From assembly GCF_030719295.1 (NCBI RefSeq), contig NZ_CP120997.1, forward strand, positions 5,831,001 to 5,895,000: a stretch of 64,000 bases of DNA, given 5' to 3'. The translations under genes were made by a program, and so were the position numbers. The DNA is from Streptomyces sp. Mut1 (lineage in GTDB: Bacteria; Actinomycetota; Actinomycetes; Streptomycetales; Streptomycetaceae). The notes under the pieces were generated by a model, which was not told where the DNA came from, made no database searches, and saw only the letters and a program-made list of their open reading frames with translations. This document shows positions 17,646-28,358 of this stretch, in pieces. The first letter of the stretch is position 1; each line of letters starts with the position of its first letter.

Positions 17646-17751
17646 GGCGTATCCCGCCCCTTCACCGCTCCACCCCGGACAAACGCCGGGCGGCCCGCGC
17701 GGCCCTACCGTGGGGGCGGAAACACCCCACGTCATCGAAGGGCCGGACTCC

Positions 17752-19197
17752 ATGACCTCCACCCACGCCTTCTGGCTGGCCGGCCGCGAGGCCACCGGCG
17801 AGGAAAGCTTCGACGTCACCAACCCCTGGGACGGCCGGCTCGTCGGCACCGTCGGCGTACCGACCGGGGCCCAGGTCGAGGAGGCCGTCGCCGCCGCACA
17901 CGCCGTGCGCGAGGAGTTCGCCGCCACCCCGGCCCATGTGCGCGCGGCCGCGCTCGACCACGTGGCCCGCCGGCTGGCCGAGCGCACCGAGGAGATCGCC
18001 CAGCTGATCTCCGCCGAGAACGGCAAGCCGGTCAAGTGGGCACGCGGCGAGGTCGGCCGGGCCGTCTCCGTCTTCCGCTTCGCCTCCGAGGAGGCCCGCC
18101 GCTTCAACAGCGGCGAGGCCCAGCGCCTGGACACCGATGCCGGGGGCACCGGCCGGCTCGGCCTGACCCGGCGCTTCCCGCGCGGCACCGTCCTCGGTAT
18201 CGCGCCCTTCAACTTCCCGCTGAACCTGAGCGCCCACAAGGTCGCCCCGGCCATCGCCGTCGGCGTCCCGATCATCCTCAAGCCCGCCCCGGCCACCCCG
18301 ATCTCCTCGCTGGTGCTGGGCGAACTGCTGGCCGAGACCGACCTGCCGGCCGGCTCCTGGTCCGTGCTGACGGTCCCCAACAACCGGATGCCCGCCCTCG
18401 TCCAGGACGAGCGGCTGCCCGTGATCTCCTTCACCGGGTCCGCCCCCGTCGGCTACGCGATCATGGACTCGGTGCCCCGTAAGCACTGCACGCTGGAACT
18501 CGGCGGCAACGGCGCGGCCGTGGTGCTCGGCGACTGGGCCTCCGAAGAGGACCTGGATTGGGCCGCGAGCCGTATCGCGACCTTCTCCAACTACCAGGGC
18601 GGCCAGTCCTGCATCTCGGTGCAGCGCGTCATCGCGGACGCGGCCGTCTACGACCGGCTGCTCCCGAAGATCGTCGCGGCGGTCGGGGCCCAGGTCACCG
18701 GAGACCCGTCCGACCCGGCCACCGACGTCGGCCCGCTCGTCGACGAGGCAGCCGCCCGGCGCGTCGAGTCCTGGGTCGGCGAGGCCGTCGCCGCCGGGGC
18801 CCGGCTGCTCACCGGCGGGAAGCGCGACGGCTCGACGTACGCGCCGACCGTCCTCGCCGAACTGCCCGACGGTGTCACGCTGGCCGCCGAGGAGGTCTTC
18901 GGACCGGTCCTCTCGGTGCAGCGGGTGGACGGCGAGGCCGAGGCGTTCGCCGCCGTCAACACCTCCAAGTACGGGCTCCAGGCAGGCGTCTTCACCCACG
19001 ACATCCAGGCCGCCTTCCGCGCCCACCGCGCGCTGGAGGTCGGCGGCGTGATCATCGGCGACGTCCCCTCGTACCGCGCCGACCAGATGCCGTACGGCGG
19101 TGCCAAGCAGTCCGGAGTGGGCCGCGAGGGCGTCCGGTACGCGATGGACGACTACACCTACGAGCGCGTCCTGGTCCTCACCGGCCTCGCGCTGTAG
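17752..19197 (+). CDS. aldehyde dehydrogenase (NAD(P)+), likely semialdehyde-acting
   Basis: A 481-residue aldehyde dehydrogenase of full family length. Catalytic motifs: cofactor-binding IAPFNFPLN, FTGSAPVGYAI, general base in LELGGNGAAV, nucleophile in GGQSCISVQR, and EEVFGPV. It would oxidise an aldehyde to its acid in the cytoplasm. Because PucR and gabT are adjacent, succinate semialdehyde is a reasonable substrate, but the protein is not a canonical GabD and could act on another semialdehyde. The ATG at 17752 has GAAGGG 9 nt upstream. A possible -10 TACCGT lies at 17706-17711 and CGGACAA at 17676-17682. Confidence 0.85.
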   Translation: MTSTHAFWLAGREATGEESFDVTNPWDGRLVGTVGVPTGAQVEEAVAAAHAVREEFAATPAHVRAAALDHVARRLAERTEEIAQLISAENGKPVKWARGEVGRAVSVFRFASEEARRFNSGEAQRLDTDAGGTGRLGLTRRFPRGTVLGIAPFNFPLNLSAHKVAPAIAVGVPIILKPAPATPISSLVLGELLAETDLPAGSWSVLTVPNNRMPALVQDERLPVISFTGSAPVGYAIMDSVPRKHCTLELGGNGAAVVLGDWASEEDLDWAASRIATFSNYQGGQSCISVQRVIADAAVYDRLLPKIVAAVGAQVTGDPSDPATDVGPLVDEAAARRVESWVGEAVAAGARLLTGGKRDGSTYAPTVLAELPDGVTLAAEEVFGPVLSVQRVDGEAEAFAAVNTSKYGLQAGVFTHDIQAAFRAHRALEVGGVIIGDVPSYRADQMPYGGAKQSGVGREGVRYAMDDYTYERVLVLTGLAL

Positions 19198-19207
19198 CTG
19201 GGGCGGA

Positions 19208-19237
19208 CCGCCGCGTGCGGCATGCCGCACGCGGCGG
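19208..19237. terminator. palindromic terminator-like hairpin
   Basis: A perfect 30-bp palindrome (15-bp arms, centre between 19222 and 19223) starts 11 bp after the aldehyde dehydrogenase stop. It has no spacer and no T-run, so it could also be a symmetric protein site or the end of a transcript. Confidence 0.65.
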
Positions 19238-19410
19238 CGGGCAGTGGAGTGGTGGCCGACCCGATCGGCGCCCCGAGGCTGGTGGGGCCTGCCGGAATCG
19301 GGTACATACGGACAAGTAGAACCGGTCAGGTACGCACGGCGGACGGTCCCCGCACCGCACGCGCGCCTGCCGGGTCCACCCACCCGACGACGCGGCGAGG
19401 TGAGCTCCTC

Positions 19411-21357
19411 ATGTCCGCTCCATCCGCACAACAGCACACGCCCAAGGTCTCCGAACGCGAAGCGCGCCGGGTGGCCGAGGACGCGCGGGAACGGGACTGG
19501 CGCAAACCCAGTTTCGCCAAGGAACTCTTCCTGGGCCGCTTCCGCCTCGACCTGATCCACCCGCACCCCCTGCCCGCGGGCGAGGACGTCCGGCGCGGCG
19601 AGGAATTCCTCGCCCGGCTGCGCGAGTTCTGCGAGACCGGGGTCGACGGGGCCCTGATCGAACGCGAGGCCAGGATTCCCGACGAGGTGATCACCGGCCT
19701 CAAGGAACTCGGCGCGCTCGGCATGAAGATCGACGTCAAGTACGGCGGTCTCGGCCTGACCCAGGTCTACTACAACCGCGCCCTCGCACTGGCCGGTTCC
19801 GCGAGCCCGGCGATCGGCGCCCTGCTCTCGGCCCACCAGTCCATCGGGGTGCCGCAGCCGCTGAAGACCTTCGGCAGCCAGGAGCAGAAGGACACCTTCC
19901 TGCCCCGGCTGGCCCGTACGGACATCTCCGCGTTCCTGCTCACCGAGCCGGACGTCGGCTCCGACCCGGCCCGGCTGGCCACCTCCGCCGTGCCGGACGG
20001 CGACGACTACGTCCTGGACGGCGTCAAGCTGTGGACGACCAACGGGGTCGTCGCCGATCTGCTGGTCGTCATGGCCCGGGTCCCGGAGTCGGAGGGCCAC
20101 CGGGGCGGCATCACCGCCTTCGTGGTCGAGGCGGACGCCCCCGGCATCACCGTGGAGCACCGCAACGCCTTCATGGGCCTGCGCGGCATCGAGAACGGCG
20201 TCACCCGCTTCCACCAGGTGCGCGTCCCCGCCGCCAACCGCATCGGGCCGGAGGGCGCCGGACTCAGGATCGCGCTCACCACCCTCAACACCGGGCGGCT
20301 CTCGCTGCCCGCCATGTGCGTCGGCTCGGGCAAGTGGTGCCTGAAGATCGCCCGTGAGTGGTCGGCCGTCCGCGAGCAGTGGGGCAGGCCGGTCGCCAGG
20401 CACGAGGCCGTCGGCGCCAAGATCTCCTTCATCGCCGCGACCACCTTCGCCCTCGAAGCCGTGGTCGACCTCGCCTCGCAGATGGCGGACGAGAACCGCA
20501 ACGACATCCGCATCGAGGCGGCCCTCGCCAAGCTGTACGGCTCCGAGATGGGCTGTCTGATCGCCGACGAACTGGTCCAGATCCGCGGCGGACGCGGCTT
20601 CGAGACCGCCGCCTCCCTCGCCGCCCGGGGCGAACGGGCCGTGCCCGCCGAGCAGATGCTCCGCGACATGCGGATCAACCGGATCTTCGAGGGCTCCACG
20701 GAGATCATGCACCTGCTGATCGCCCGCGAGGCCGTCGACGCCCACCTGAAGGTCGCCGGGGACATCATCGACCCCGACAAGCCGCTCTCCGCCAAGGCGA
20801 AGGCCGGCGCCGACGCGGCCGGCTTCTATGCCACGTGGCTGCCCAAGCTCGTCGCGGGCCCCGGACAGCTCCCGCGCGCCTACGCCGAGTTCCACCCGGC
20901 GGGCCACGCCGACCTCGCCACCCACCTGCGCTACGTCGAACGCGCCTCGCGCAAGCTCGCCCGGTCCACGTTCTACGCCATGTCCCGCTGGCAGGGCCGG
21001 ATGGAGACCAAGCAGGGCTTCCTCGGCCGGATCGTCGACATCGGCGCGGAACTCTTCGCGATGAGCGCCGCCTGCGTCCGCGCCGAGCACCTGCGCACCG
21101 CCGACGACCACGGCCGCGAGGCCTACCAGCTCGCCGACGCCTTCTGCCGGCAGGCCCGCATCCGGGTCGAGGAGCTGTTCACCCGGCTCTGGTCCAACAC
21201 CGACGACCTCGACCGGCGCGTGGTCGACGGCGTCCTGTCCGGCACGTACGCCTGGCTGGAGGAGGGCGTGGTGGACCCGAGCGGCGCGGGCCCCTGGATC
21301 GCGGACGCCACCCCGGGCCCCTCCACGAAGGACAACGTCCACCGCCGCATCCGCTGA
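19411..21357 (+). CDS. acyl-CoA dehydrogenase, long VLCAD/ACAD9-like form
   Basis: A 648-residue FAD enzyme, longer than the usual 380-400-residue acyl-CoA dehydrogenases, with a C-terminal helical extension like very-long-chain enzymes. FAD/substrate motifs include AFLLTEPDVGSDPA and KLWTTNGVVADLLVVMA. RINRIFEGSTEIMHLLIA carries the catalytic-base glutamate in FEGSTE. It would perform the first step of fatty acyl-CoA beta-oxidation. I chose the ATG at 19411 because GAGGTGA sits upstream; an in-frame start at 19222 would run across the upstream leader. It is monocistronic, ended by a terminator. CGGACAA lies in its leader. Confidence 0.9.
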   Translation: MSAPSAQQHTPKVSEREARRVAEDARERDWRKPSFAKELFLGRFRLDLIHPHPLPAGEDVRRGEEFLARLREFCETGVDGALIEREARIPDEVITGLKELGALGMKIDVKYGGLGLTQVYYNRALALAGSASPAIGALLSAHQSIGVPQPLKTFGSQEQKDTFLPRLARTDISAFLLTEPDVGSDPARLATSAVPDGDDYVLDGVKLWTTNGVVADLLVVMARVPESEGHRGGITAFVVEADAPGITVEHRNAFMGLRGIENGVTRFHQVRVPAANRIGPEGAGLRIALTTLNTGRLSLPAMCVGSGKWCLKIAREWSAVREQWGRPVARHEAVGAKISFIAATTFALEAVVDLASQMADENRNDIRIEAALAKLYGSEMGCLIADELVQIRGGRGFETAASLAARGERAVPAEQMLRDMRINRIFEGSTEIMHLLIAREAVDAHLKVAGDIIDPDKPLSAKAKAGADAAGFYATWLPKLVAGPGQLPRAYAEFHPAGHADLATHLRYVERASRKLARSTFYAMSRWQGRMETKQGFLGRIVDIGAELFAMSAACVRAEHLRTADDHGREAYQLADAFCRQARIRVEELFTRLWSNTDDLDRRVVDGVLSGTYAWLEEGVVDPSGAGPWIADATPGPSTKDNVHRRIR

Positions 21358-21370
21358 GCCACCGGGCACC

Positions 21371-21403
21371 GCGGGGCCCGTCCAGTCGCTGGACGGGCCC
21401 CGC
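21371..21403 (+). terminator. intrinsic terminator after acyl-CoA dehydrogenase
   Basis: A perfect 15-bp stem with a TCG loop (21371-21385 with 21389-21403) lies 13 bp after the stop. Confidence 0.88.
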
Positions 21404-21436
21404 CGCCCGCCGCCCGGCACGGCAGGATGGGGGCCC

Positions 21437-22681
21437 GTGACCGTCATCCATGTCCCCGGTTCCAAGTCCGTCACCGCGCGCGCCCTCTTCCTGGCCGCCG
21501 CCGCGAACGGCCGCAGCACCCTCGTACGCCCCCTGAGCTCGGACGACACCGAGGGGTTCGCCGCCGGGCTCACCGCGCTCGGCTACGCCGTCGAGCAGGA
21601 GGCGGAGCAGTGGCACATCACGGGCCGCCCCGCCGGACCCGCCGCCACCGAGGCCGACGTCTACTGCCGCGACGGGGCGACCACCGCCCGCTTCCTGCCC
21701 ACTCTCGCCGCCGCCGGCTCCCGCGGCGGCTACCGCTTCGACGCCTCCGCGCAGATGCGCCGCCGCCCCCTCGCCCCGCTCACCGAGGCGCTGCGCACGC
21801 TCGGCGTCGACCTGCGCCACGAGGACGCCGAGGGTCACCACCCGCTGCGGATCGAGGCCGCCGGCATCAAGGGTGGCGAACTCACCCTGGACGCCGGGCA
21901 GTCCAGCCAGTACCTCACCGCCCTGCTGATGCTCGGACCGCTCACGGAGATGGGGCTGCGGATCACCGTCACCGACCTCGTATCGGCGCCGTACATCGAG
22001 ATCACCCTCGCGATGATGCGCTCCTTCGGCGTCGAGGTCACCCGGAGCGGCCCCGGGAACACCGTCTTCACCGTCCCGCCCGGCGGCTACCGCGCCACCA
22101 CCTACGCGGTCGAACCCGACGCCTCCACCGCGAGCTACTTCTTCGCCGCGGCGGCCCTCACAGGACGCGAGGTCACCGTCCCCGGGCTCGGCGACGGCGC
22201 GCTCCAGGGAGACCTGCGGTTCGTCGACGTACTGCGCCGCATGGGCGCGGACGTCCGCACGGCGGGCGGCTCCACCACGGTCGGCTCCACCGGCACCCTG
22301 AGCGGCCTCACCGTCAACATGCGCGACATCTCCGACACCATGCCGACGCTCGCCGCGCTCGCCCCCTTCGCCTCGGGGCCCGTACGCATCGAGGACGTCG
22401 GCAACACCCGCGTGAAGGAGTGCGACCGGCTGGAGGCGTGCGCGGGCAACCTCCGGCGGATGGGCATCACGGTCGCCACCGGACCCGACTGGATCGAGAT
22501 CCGGCCCGGCACACCCCGGCCCGTGGAGATCGAGACCCACGGCGACCACCGCGTCGTCATGTCGTTCGCCGTCACCGGCCTGCGCACCCCGGGCCTCACG
22601 TACGACGACCCCGGCTGCGTACGCAAGACGTTCCCCGGATTCCACGAGGCGTTCGCCGCGTACGCCGGCGCCACCGGCTGA
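21437..22681 (+). CDS. aroA: EPSP synthase-like enolpyruvyl transferase (3-phosphoshikimate 1-carboxyvinyltransferase)
   Basis: A 414-residue EPSP synthase homologue. It has PGSKSVTARALFLAAAA at the very N-terminus (Lys and Ser substrate contacts), AGQSSQYLTALLM, EPDASTASYFFAAAA, NTRVKECDRLEA (catalytic and PEP-binding residues), HGDHRVVMSFAVTGL and DPGCVRKTFPGF. It transfers enolpyruvate from PEP to shikimate-3-phosphate. Two oddities mark it as divergent: it begins only about 6 residues before PGSKS, and the usual GNAGT/NSGTT loop reads RDGATTARF. Streptomyces usually encode another EPSP synthase elsewhere, so this may be a second, specialised copy. Start GTG at 21437. Confidence 0.8.
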   Translation: MTVIHVPGSKSVTARALFLAAAANGRSTLVRPLSSDDTEGFAAGLTALGYAVEQEAEQWHITGRPAGPAATEADVYCRDGATTARFLPTLAAAGSRGGYRFDASAQMRRRPLAPLTEALRTLGVDLRHEDAEGHHPLRIEAAGIKGGELTLDAGQSSQYLTALLMLGPLTEMGLRITVTDLVSAPYIEITLAMMRSFGVEVTRSGPGNTVFTVPPGGYRATTYAVEPDASTASYFFAAAALTGREVTVPGLGDGALQGDLRFVDVLRRMGADVRTAGGSTTVGSTGTLSGLTVNMRDISDTMPTLAALAPFASGPVRIEDVGNTRVKECDRLEACAGNLRRMGITVATGPDWIEIRPGTPRPVEIETHGDHRVVMSFAVTGLRTPGLTYDDPGCVRKTFPGFHEAFAAYAGATG

Positions 22682-22764
22682 GGCGGGGGCGGGGACGGGA
22701 CACGCGCGGCCCCGGCCGGGACGCCCTGTCCCCGCGCACAGGGCGAGCGGCGACAATGGGGCCC

Positions 22765-24018
22765 ATGACCGACAGCCCTGCCCCTCTCGCCGACCCGCAC
22801 CTCGTCTTCGACGCCGTGGAAGGCCGCCGGGATCTCGTCATCCTCGGCTCCACCGGGTCCATCGGCACCCAGGCCATCGACCTGGTGCTGCGCAACCCCG
22901 ACCGCTTCCGTGTCACCGCGCTGTCCGCGGCCGGCGGCCGGGTCGCCCTCCTCGCCGAGCAGGCCCGCCTGCTGAAGGTACGCACGGTCGCGGTGGCCTC
23001 GGCCGAGGCCGTACCGGCGCTGCGCGAGGCCCTGCGACAGGAGTACGGGACGGCCGAGCCGCTGCCCGAGATCCTGGCCGGGCCCGACGCCGCCGCGGAC
23101 CTGGCCGCGAGCGACTGCCACACCGTGCTGAACGGCATCACCGGGTCCATCGGACTCGCCCCCACCCTGGCCGCGCTGAAGGCGGGCCGCACGCTGGCGC
23201 TCGCCAACAAGGAATCGCTGATCGTCGGCGGCCCCCTCGTCAAGGCGCTCGCCGCGCCGGGCCAGATCATTCCGGTCGATTCGGAGCACGCGGCGCTCTT
23301 CCAGGCGCTCGCCGCCGGCACGCGCGCCGATGTGCGCCGGCTCGTCGTCACCGCGTCCGGCGGCCCCTTCCGGGGGCGGACCAGGAGCGAACTCGCCGAC
23401 GTCACCCGGGAGCAGGCCCTCGCCCACCCGACCTGGGCCATGGGCCCGGTCATCACGGTCAACTCGGCGACCCTGGTCAACAAGGGACTCGAAGTCATCG
23501 AGGCGCACCTCCTCTACGACATCCCCTTCGACCGCATCGAGGTCGTCGTCCACCCCCAGTCCTACGTGCACTCCATGGTCGAGTTCACCGACGGCTCCAC
23601 CCTCGCCCAGTGCACCCCGCCCGACATGGGCGGCCCGATCGCCATCGGTCTCGGCTGGCCGCAGCGCGTTCCGGACGCGGCCCCCGTCTTCGACTGGACG
23701 AAGGCGTCCAGCTGGGAGTTCTTCCCGCTGGACACCGAGGCCTTCCCGTCCGTCGGCCTCGCCCGGCACGTGGGCGCGCTCGGCGGCACCGCGCCCGCCG
23801 TGTTCAACGCGGCCAACGAGGAGTGCGTCGACGCGTTCCTGTCCGGCAGGCTGCCCTTCAACGGCATCATGGACACGGTCACCGCGGTGGTGACCGAACA
23901 CGGGACGCCCGCCTCGGGAACTTCTCTCACCGTCGCGGACGTCCTTGAAGCGGAGACCTGGGCACGGACCCGGGCCCGGGAACTCTCGGCCAAGGCCACT
24001 GCGGAGGCACGCGCATGA
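22765..24018 (+). CDS. dxr: 1-deoxy-D-xylulose 5-phosphate reductoisomerase
   Basis: A 417-residue enzyme of the MEP isoprenoid pathway. It converts DXP to 2-C-methyl-D-erythritol 4-phosphate with NADPH and a divalent metal. Motifs: nucleotide-binding [15 protein letters not shown] (about residues 27-41), [25 protein letters not shown] (metal-binding D and E), [39 protein letters not shown] and a C-terminal [12 protein letters not shown]. The ATG at 22765 has no ribosome site, but GACAAT ends 7 nt before it, a pattern typical of leaderless transcripts. It overlaps the next gene by ATGA, so the protease is translationally coupled. Confidence 0.96.
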   Translation: MTDSPAPLADPHLVFDAVEGRRDLVILGSTGSIGTQAIDLVLRNPDRFRVTALSAAGGRVALLAEQARLLKVRTVAVASAEAVPALREALRQEYGTAEPLPEILAGPDAAADLAASDCHTVLNGITGSIGLAPTLAALKAGRTLALANKESLIVGGPLVKALAAPGQIIPVDSEHAALFQALAAGTRADVRRLVVTASGGPFRGRTRSELADVTREQALAHPTWAMGPVITVNSATLVNKGLEVIEAHLLYDIPFDRIEVVVHPQSYVHSMVEFTDGSTLAQCTPPDMGGPIAIGLGWPQRVPDAAPVFDWTKASSWEFFPLDTEAFPSVGLARHVGALGGTAPAVFNAANEECVDAFLSGRLPFNGIMDTVTAVVTEHGTPASGTSLTVADVLEAETWARTRARELSAKATAEARA

Positions 24019-25325
24019 GCATGACGACGATCCTGCTGACGATTCTCGGCATCGCCGTCTTCGTGTTCGGTCTGCTGTTCTCGATCGCCTGGCACGAGCT
24101 GGGCCACCTCTCCACCGCCAAGCTCTTCGGCGTCCGCGTCCCGCAGTACATGGTCGGCTTCGGCCCGACCATCTGGTCGCGCAAGAGGGGCGACACCGAG
24201 TACGGCATCAAGGCCATCCCGGCCGGCGGCTACATCCGCATGATCGGGATGTTCCCGCCCGGGGCGGACGGCCGTCTTGAGGCGCGCTCCACCTCGCCCT
24301 GGCGCGGCATGATCGAGGACGCCAGATCCGCCGCCTTCGAGGAGCTGGAACCGGGCGACGAGAAACGCCTCTTCTACACGCGCAAGCCGTGGAAGCGCGT
24401 GATCGTCATGTTCGCCGGACCGTTCATGAACCTGGTCCTGGCCGTGGCGATCTTCCTCGGCGTCTCCATGGCCTTCGGCTTCCAGACCAACACCACCGAG
24501 GTCGCCGGCGTCCAGCAGTGCGTCATCCCGCAGAGCGCGGGCCGGGACACCTGCGAGAAGTCCGACGCCGTCTCGCCCGCGCAGGCCGCCGGCCTCAAGG
24601 AGGGCGACAAGATCGTCGCCTTCGACGGCGAGCGCATCGACGAGTGGTCCACCCTCTCCGACCGCATCCGCGACACCATCGGCCCGGCCACCATCACGGT
24701 CGTGCGCGACGGGCGGGAGAAGACCCTGCACGCCGTGCTCCTGAAGAACGCCGTGATGAAGAAGGACTCCCACGGCGAGGCGGTCGCCGGGAAGTACGTC
24801 ACGGCCGGCTACCTCGGGTTCGAGGCGAACAGGGAGATCGTCCCGCTCTCCTTCGGCGACTCGGTCGTCCGCATGGGCGACATGATCGAGAACGGCGTCG
24901 ACTCGATCGTGGCCCTGCCGTCCAAGATCCCCGCCCTCTGGGACGCGGCCTTCAGCGACGGCGAACGCGCGGCCGACTCCCCGGTCGGCGTCGTCGGCGC
25001 GGCGAGGATCGGCGGCGAGGTGATGACGCTGGACGTCCCGGCCCAGAGCCAGCTCGCGATGATGCTGTTCCTGCTGGCCGGCTTCAACCTCTCGCTGTTC
25101 CTCTTCAACATGCTGCCGCTGCTCCCGCTCGACGGCGGGCACATCGCGGGGGCCCTGTGGGAGGCGCTGCGGCGCAACGCGGCCCGGATCTTCAAGCGCC
25201 CCGACCCCGGCCCGTTCGACGTCGCCAAGCTGATGCCGGTCGCCTACGTGGTCGCCGGGGTCTTCATCTGCTTCACCCTGCTCGTCCTCGTCGCCGACGT
25301 GGTCAACCCGGTCAAGATCACCTGA
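24015..25325 (+). CDS. rseP: M50 site-2-type zinc metalloprotease (RseP/Rip1-like)
   Basis: A 436-residue intramembrane protease. The first membrane helix carries HELGH (zinc ligands and catalytic Glu), followed by the G-rich segment [33 protein letters not shown] domain spans about 180-260 ([20 protein letters not shown]). The second zinc site is [17 protein letters not shown] in a C-terminal helix. It cuts membrane substrates such as anti-sigma factors, and Rip1 is the mycobacterial counterpart. The start overlaps the dxr stop (ATGA). Two MEP-pathway genes flank it, a conserved arrangement in many bacteria. Confidence 0.94.
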   Translation: MSMTTILLTILGIAVFVFGLLFSIAWHELGHLSTAKLFGVRVPQYMVGFGPTIWSRKRGDTEYGIKAIPAGGYIRMIGMFPPGADGRLEARSTSPWRGMIEDARSAAFEELEPGDEKRLFYTRKPWKRVIVMFAGPFMNLVLAVAIFLGVSMAFGFQTNTTEVAGVQQCVIPQSAGRDTCEKSDAVSPAQAAGLKEGDKIVAFDGERIDEWSTLSDRIRDTIGPATITVVRDGREKTLHAVLLKNAVMKKDSHGEAVAGKYVTAGYLGFEANREIVPLSFGDSVVRMGDMIENGVDSIVALPSKIPALWDAAFSDGERAADSPVGVVGAARIGGEVMTLDVPAQSQLAMMLFLLAGFNLSLFLFNMLPLLPLDGGHIAGALWEALRRNAARIFKRPDPGPFDVAKLMPVAYVVAGVFICFTLLVLVADVVNPVKIT

Positions 25326-25510
25326 CCGGGGCGGCCCGCCCGCCCGGTGCACCGCGAGTGACGGCCGGTGCGCACGGCGCGTCCGGACAGCCCGACATTC
25401 CGTGCGGGCCCGGACGCGGTGTGCTCCCGGCCGCCCTCGGTGACGTAACCTCGGAGGCCGGAGCCCGCCGATACCGGGACCTCGATCCACACCTTGGGGA
25501 TGCTCAGCGC

Positions 25511-26665
<1,155 letters not shown>

Positions 26666-26680
26666 GCCCATGCGCCCCGC

Positions 26681-26722
26681 GACCGCGCCCCGCCGGAGGA
26701 ACCATCTCCGCGGGGCGCGGTC
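26681..26722 (+). terminator. intrinsic terminator after ispG
   Basis: A perfect 13-bp outer stem (26681-26693 with 26710-26722) extends inward by GGAG/CTCC across a bulged C. Confidence 0.85.
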
Positions 26723-26833
26723 CGTGAGCGGGCTCACCGCGTCCGCCGGAAGCCGTTCCCGGGCACGGGCGGCGTCGGCCGGGCTCTTTGGGTACAGTGC
26801 GGAAATCAGCAGACCGCATGGTGAGGCCCCCTC

Positions 26834-27679
26834 GTGTTGACGCACACCACCACCCGGGTCCTCGAACCCAGCGACCTCGGCGCCGCCCTCGCGGTGCTCG
26901 AGAGCGAACCCGTGACCAACGCCTTCGTGACGTCCCGCGTCCAGATCGCGGGTCTCGACCCCTGGCGCCTCGGCGGCGAGATGTGGGGCTGGTACGCCGA
27001 CGGCCACCTGCGCTCCCTGTGCTACTCGGGCGCCAACCTCGTCCCCATCTGCGCGGGCCCCGAGGCCGTCCGCGCCTTCGCCGACCGCGCCCGCAGGGCC
27101 GGCCGCCGCTGCTCCTCGATCGTCGGCCCCGCCGAGCCCACCGCCCAGCTCTGGCGGCTCCTCGAACCGGGCTGGGGCCCGGCCCGCGAGGTCCGGGCCA
27201 ACCAGCCCCTCATGGAGACCGAGAGCCCGTCCGCCGACGTGGCACCCGACCCGCTCGTCCGCCGCGTCCGCAAGGACGAGATGGACATCCTCATGCCGGC
27301 CTGCGTGGCCATGTTCACCGAGGAGGTCGGCATCTCCCCGCTCGCCGGCGACGGCGGCCTCCTCTACCAGGCCCGCGTCGCCGAACTCATCGCCGCCGGC
27401 CGCTCCTTCGCCCGGATCGACGACGGCAAGGTCGTCTTCAAGGCGGAGATCGGCGCCACCACCTCCCAGGCGTGCCAGATCCAGGGTGTGTGGGTCGCCC
27501 CCGAGTACCGCGGGCGCGGCCTCTCCGAGACCGGCATGGCCGCCGTCGTGCGGTACGCGCTGGCCGATGTCGCCCCGGTCGTCAGCCTCTACGTCAACGA
27601 CTACAACACCCCCGCGCGCAGGGCCTACCGCCGCATCGGCTTCCGCGAGACCGGCGCGTTCATGAGCGTGCTGTTCTGA
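26834..27679 (+). CDS. GNAT-family N-acetyltransferase with N-terminal DUF4081 domain
   Basis: A 281-residue protein in two parts. Residues 1 to about 125 form a DUF4081-type domain (LEPSDLGAALAVLESEPVTNAFVTSRV ... GEMWGWYADGHLRSLCYSGANLVP). The C-terminal half (about 150-280) is a GNAT fold with VWVAPEYRGRGLSETGMAAVVRYAL as the acetyl-CoA-binding loop and VNDYNTPARRAYRRIGFRETGAFMSVLF as the closing strand. The substrate is unknown. The GTG at 26834 has GAGG upstream. A separate GNAT gene follows 40 bp later. Confidence 0.88.
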   Translation: MLTHTTTRVLEPSDLGAALAVLESEPVTNAFVTSRVQIAGLDPWRLGGEMWGWYADGHLRSLCYSGANLVPICAGPEAVRAFADRARRAGRRCSSIVGPAEPTAQLWRLLEPGWGPAREVRANQPLMETESPSADVAPDPLVRRVRKDEMDILMPACVAMFTEEVGISPLAGDGGLLYQARVAELIAAGRSFARIDDGKVVFKAEIGATTSQACQIQGVWVAPEYRGRGLSETGMAAVVRYALADVAPVVSLYVNDYNTPARRAYRRIGFRETGAFMSVLF

Positions 27680-27719
27680 CCGGGCCCCGGGCCGGCGGCC
27701 CGGACAGTAGGGTCGCTCC

Positions 27720-28286
27720 ATGGCAGCAGCTTCCGGGGGCGGCCCCCGCACCAACCGCGTCCGGGTCGGGCCGATCGACCTCGCCGCACGCGTGGACGAG
27801 GCGCTCGCCGTGCAGGCCCTCGCCTTCGGCCTCGGCGCCGAGGAGATCGAGGTGCGCCGCCACATCGTGCTCCGGCACCTCGACCACCCGCACGCCCGCG
27901 CGCTCGGCGCCCTGACACCCGACGGCCGGCTCGTCGGCTTCGTCTACGGCATGCCCAACGAGCGCGGCCACTGGTGGGCCACCGTGGTCGAGCCCTACCT
28001 GCGCGCCACCGGCTCCGCGCACTGGCTGGACGACTCGTTCGTGATCACCGAACTGCACGTCCACCCGGACTTCCAGAACCGGGGCATCGGCCGCACTCTC
28101 ATCACCACCGTCACGGACGCCGTCCCGCAGCCCCGCTCGATCCTCTCCGCCATCGACACGGACAGCCCGGCACGCGGCCTCTACCACTCGCTCGGCTACC
28201 AGGACCTGGCCCGGCAGGTGATCTTCCCCAGCGCCCCCAAGCCGTACGCGGTCATGGGAGCGCCCCTCCCGCTGCGCCGAAGGTGA
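27720..28286 (+). CDS. GNAT-family N-acetyltransferase
   Basis: A 188-residue GNAT protein. The acetyl-CoA loop is VHPDFQNRGIGRTLITTVTDAV, preceded by the beta-strand FVITELHV, and a late SPARGLYHSLGYQDLARQVIF strand follows. The substrate is not visible from sequence. The ATG at 27720 lacks a clear ribosome site; TAGGGT lies 6 nt upstream, which would fit an own promoter with a leaderless start. Its closeness to the preceding GNAT gene makes co-transcription equally possible. Confidence 0.85.
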   Translation: MAAASGGGPRTNRVRVGPIDLAARVDEALAVQALAFGLGAEEIEVRRHIVLRHLDHPHARALGALTPDGRLVGFVYGMPNERGHWWATVVEPYLRATGSAHWLDDSFVITELHVHPDFQNRGIGRTLITTVTDAVPQPRSILSAIDTDSPARGLYHSLGYQDLARQVIFPSAPKPYAVMGAPLPLRRR

Positions 28287-28358
28287 GGAATGGATTTCCG
28301 CCCGCACGGGCAGCCCGGCTAACCTCGGGCCCATCACCCTTCCGAGCAGGAGTTCATC

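Noticed and set aside
17662..21573. A 1303-codon open frame on the minus strand
   Set aside because: It runs opposite two enzymes with complete catalytic motifs. Its product is low-complexity V/G/D/R sequence, as expected for the complement of GC-rich coding DNA.
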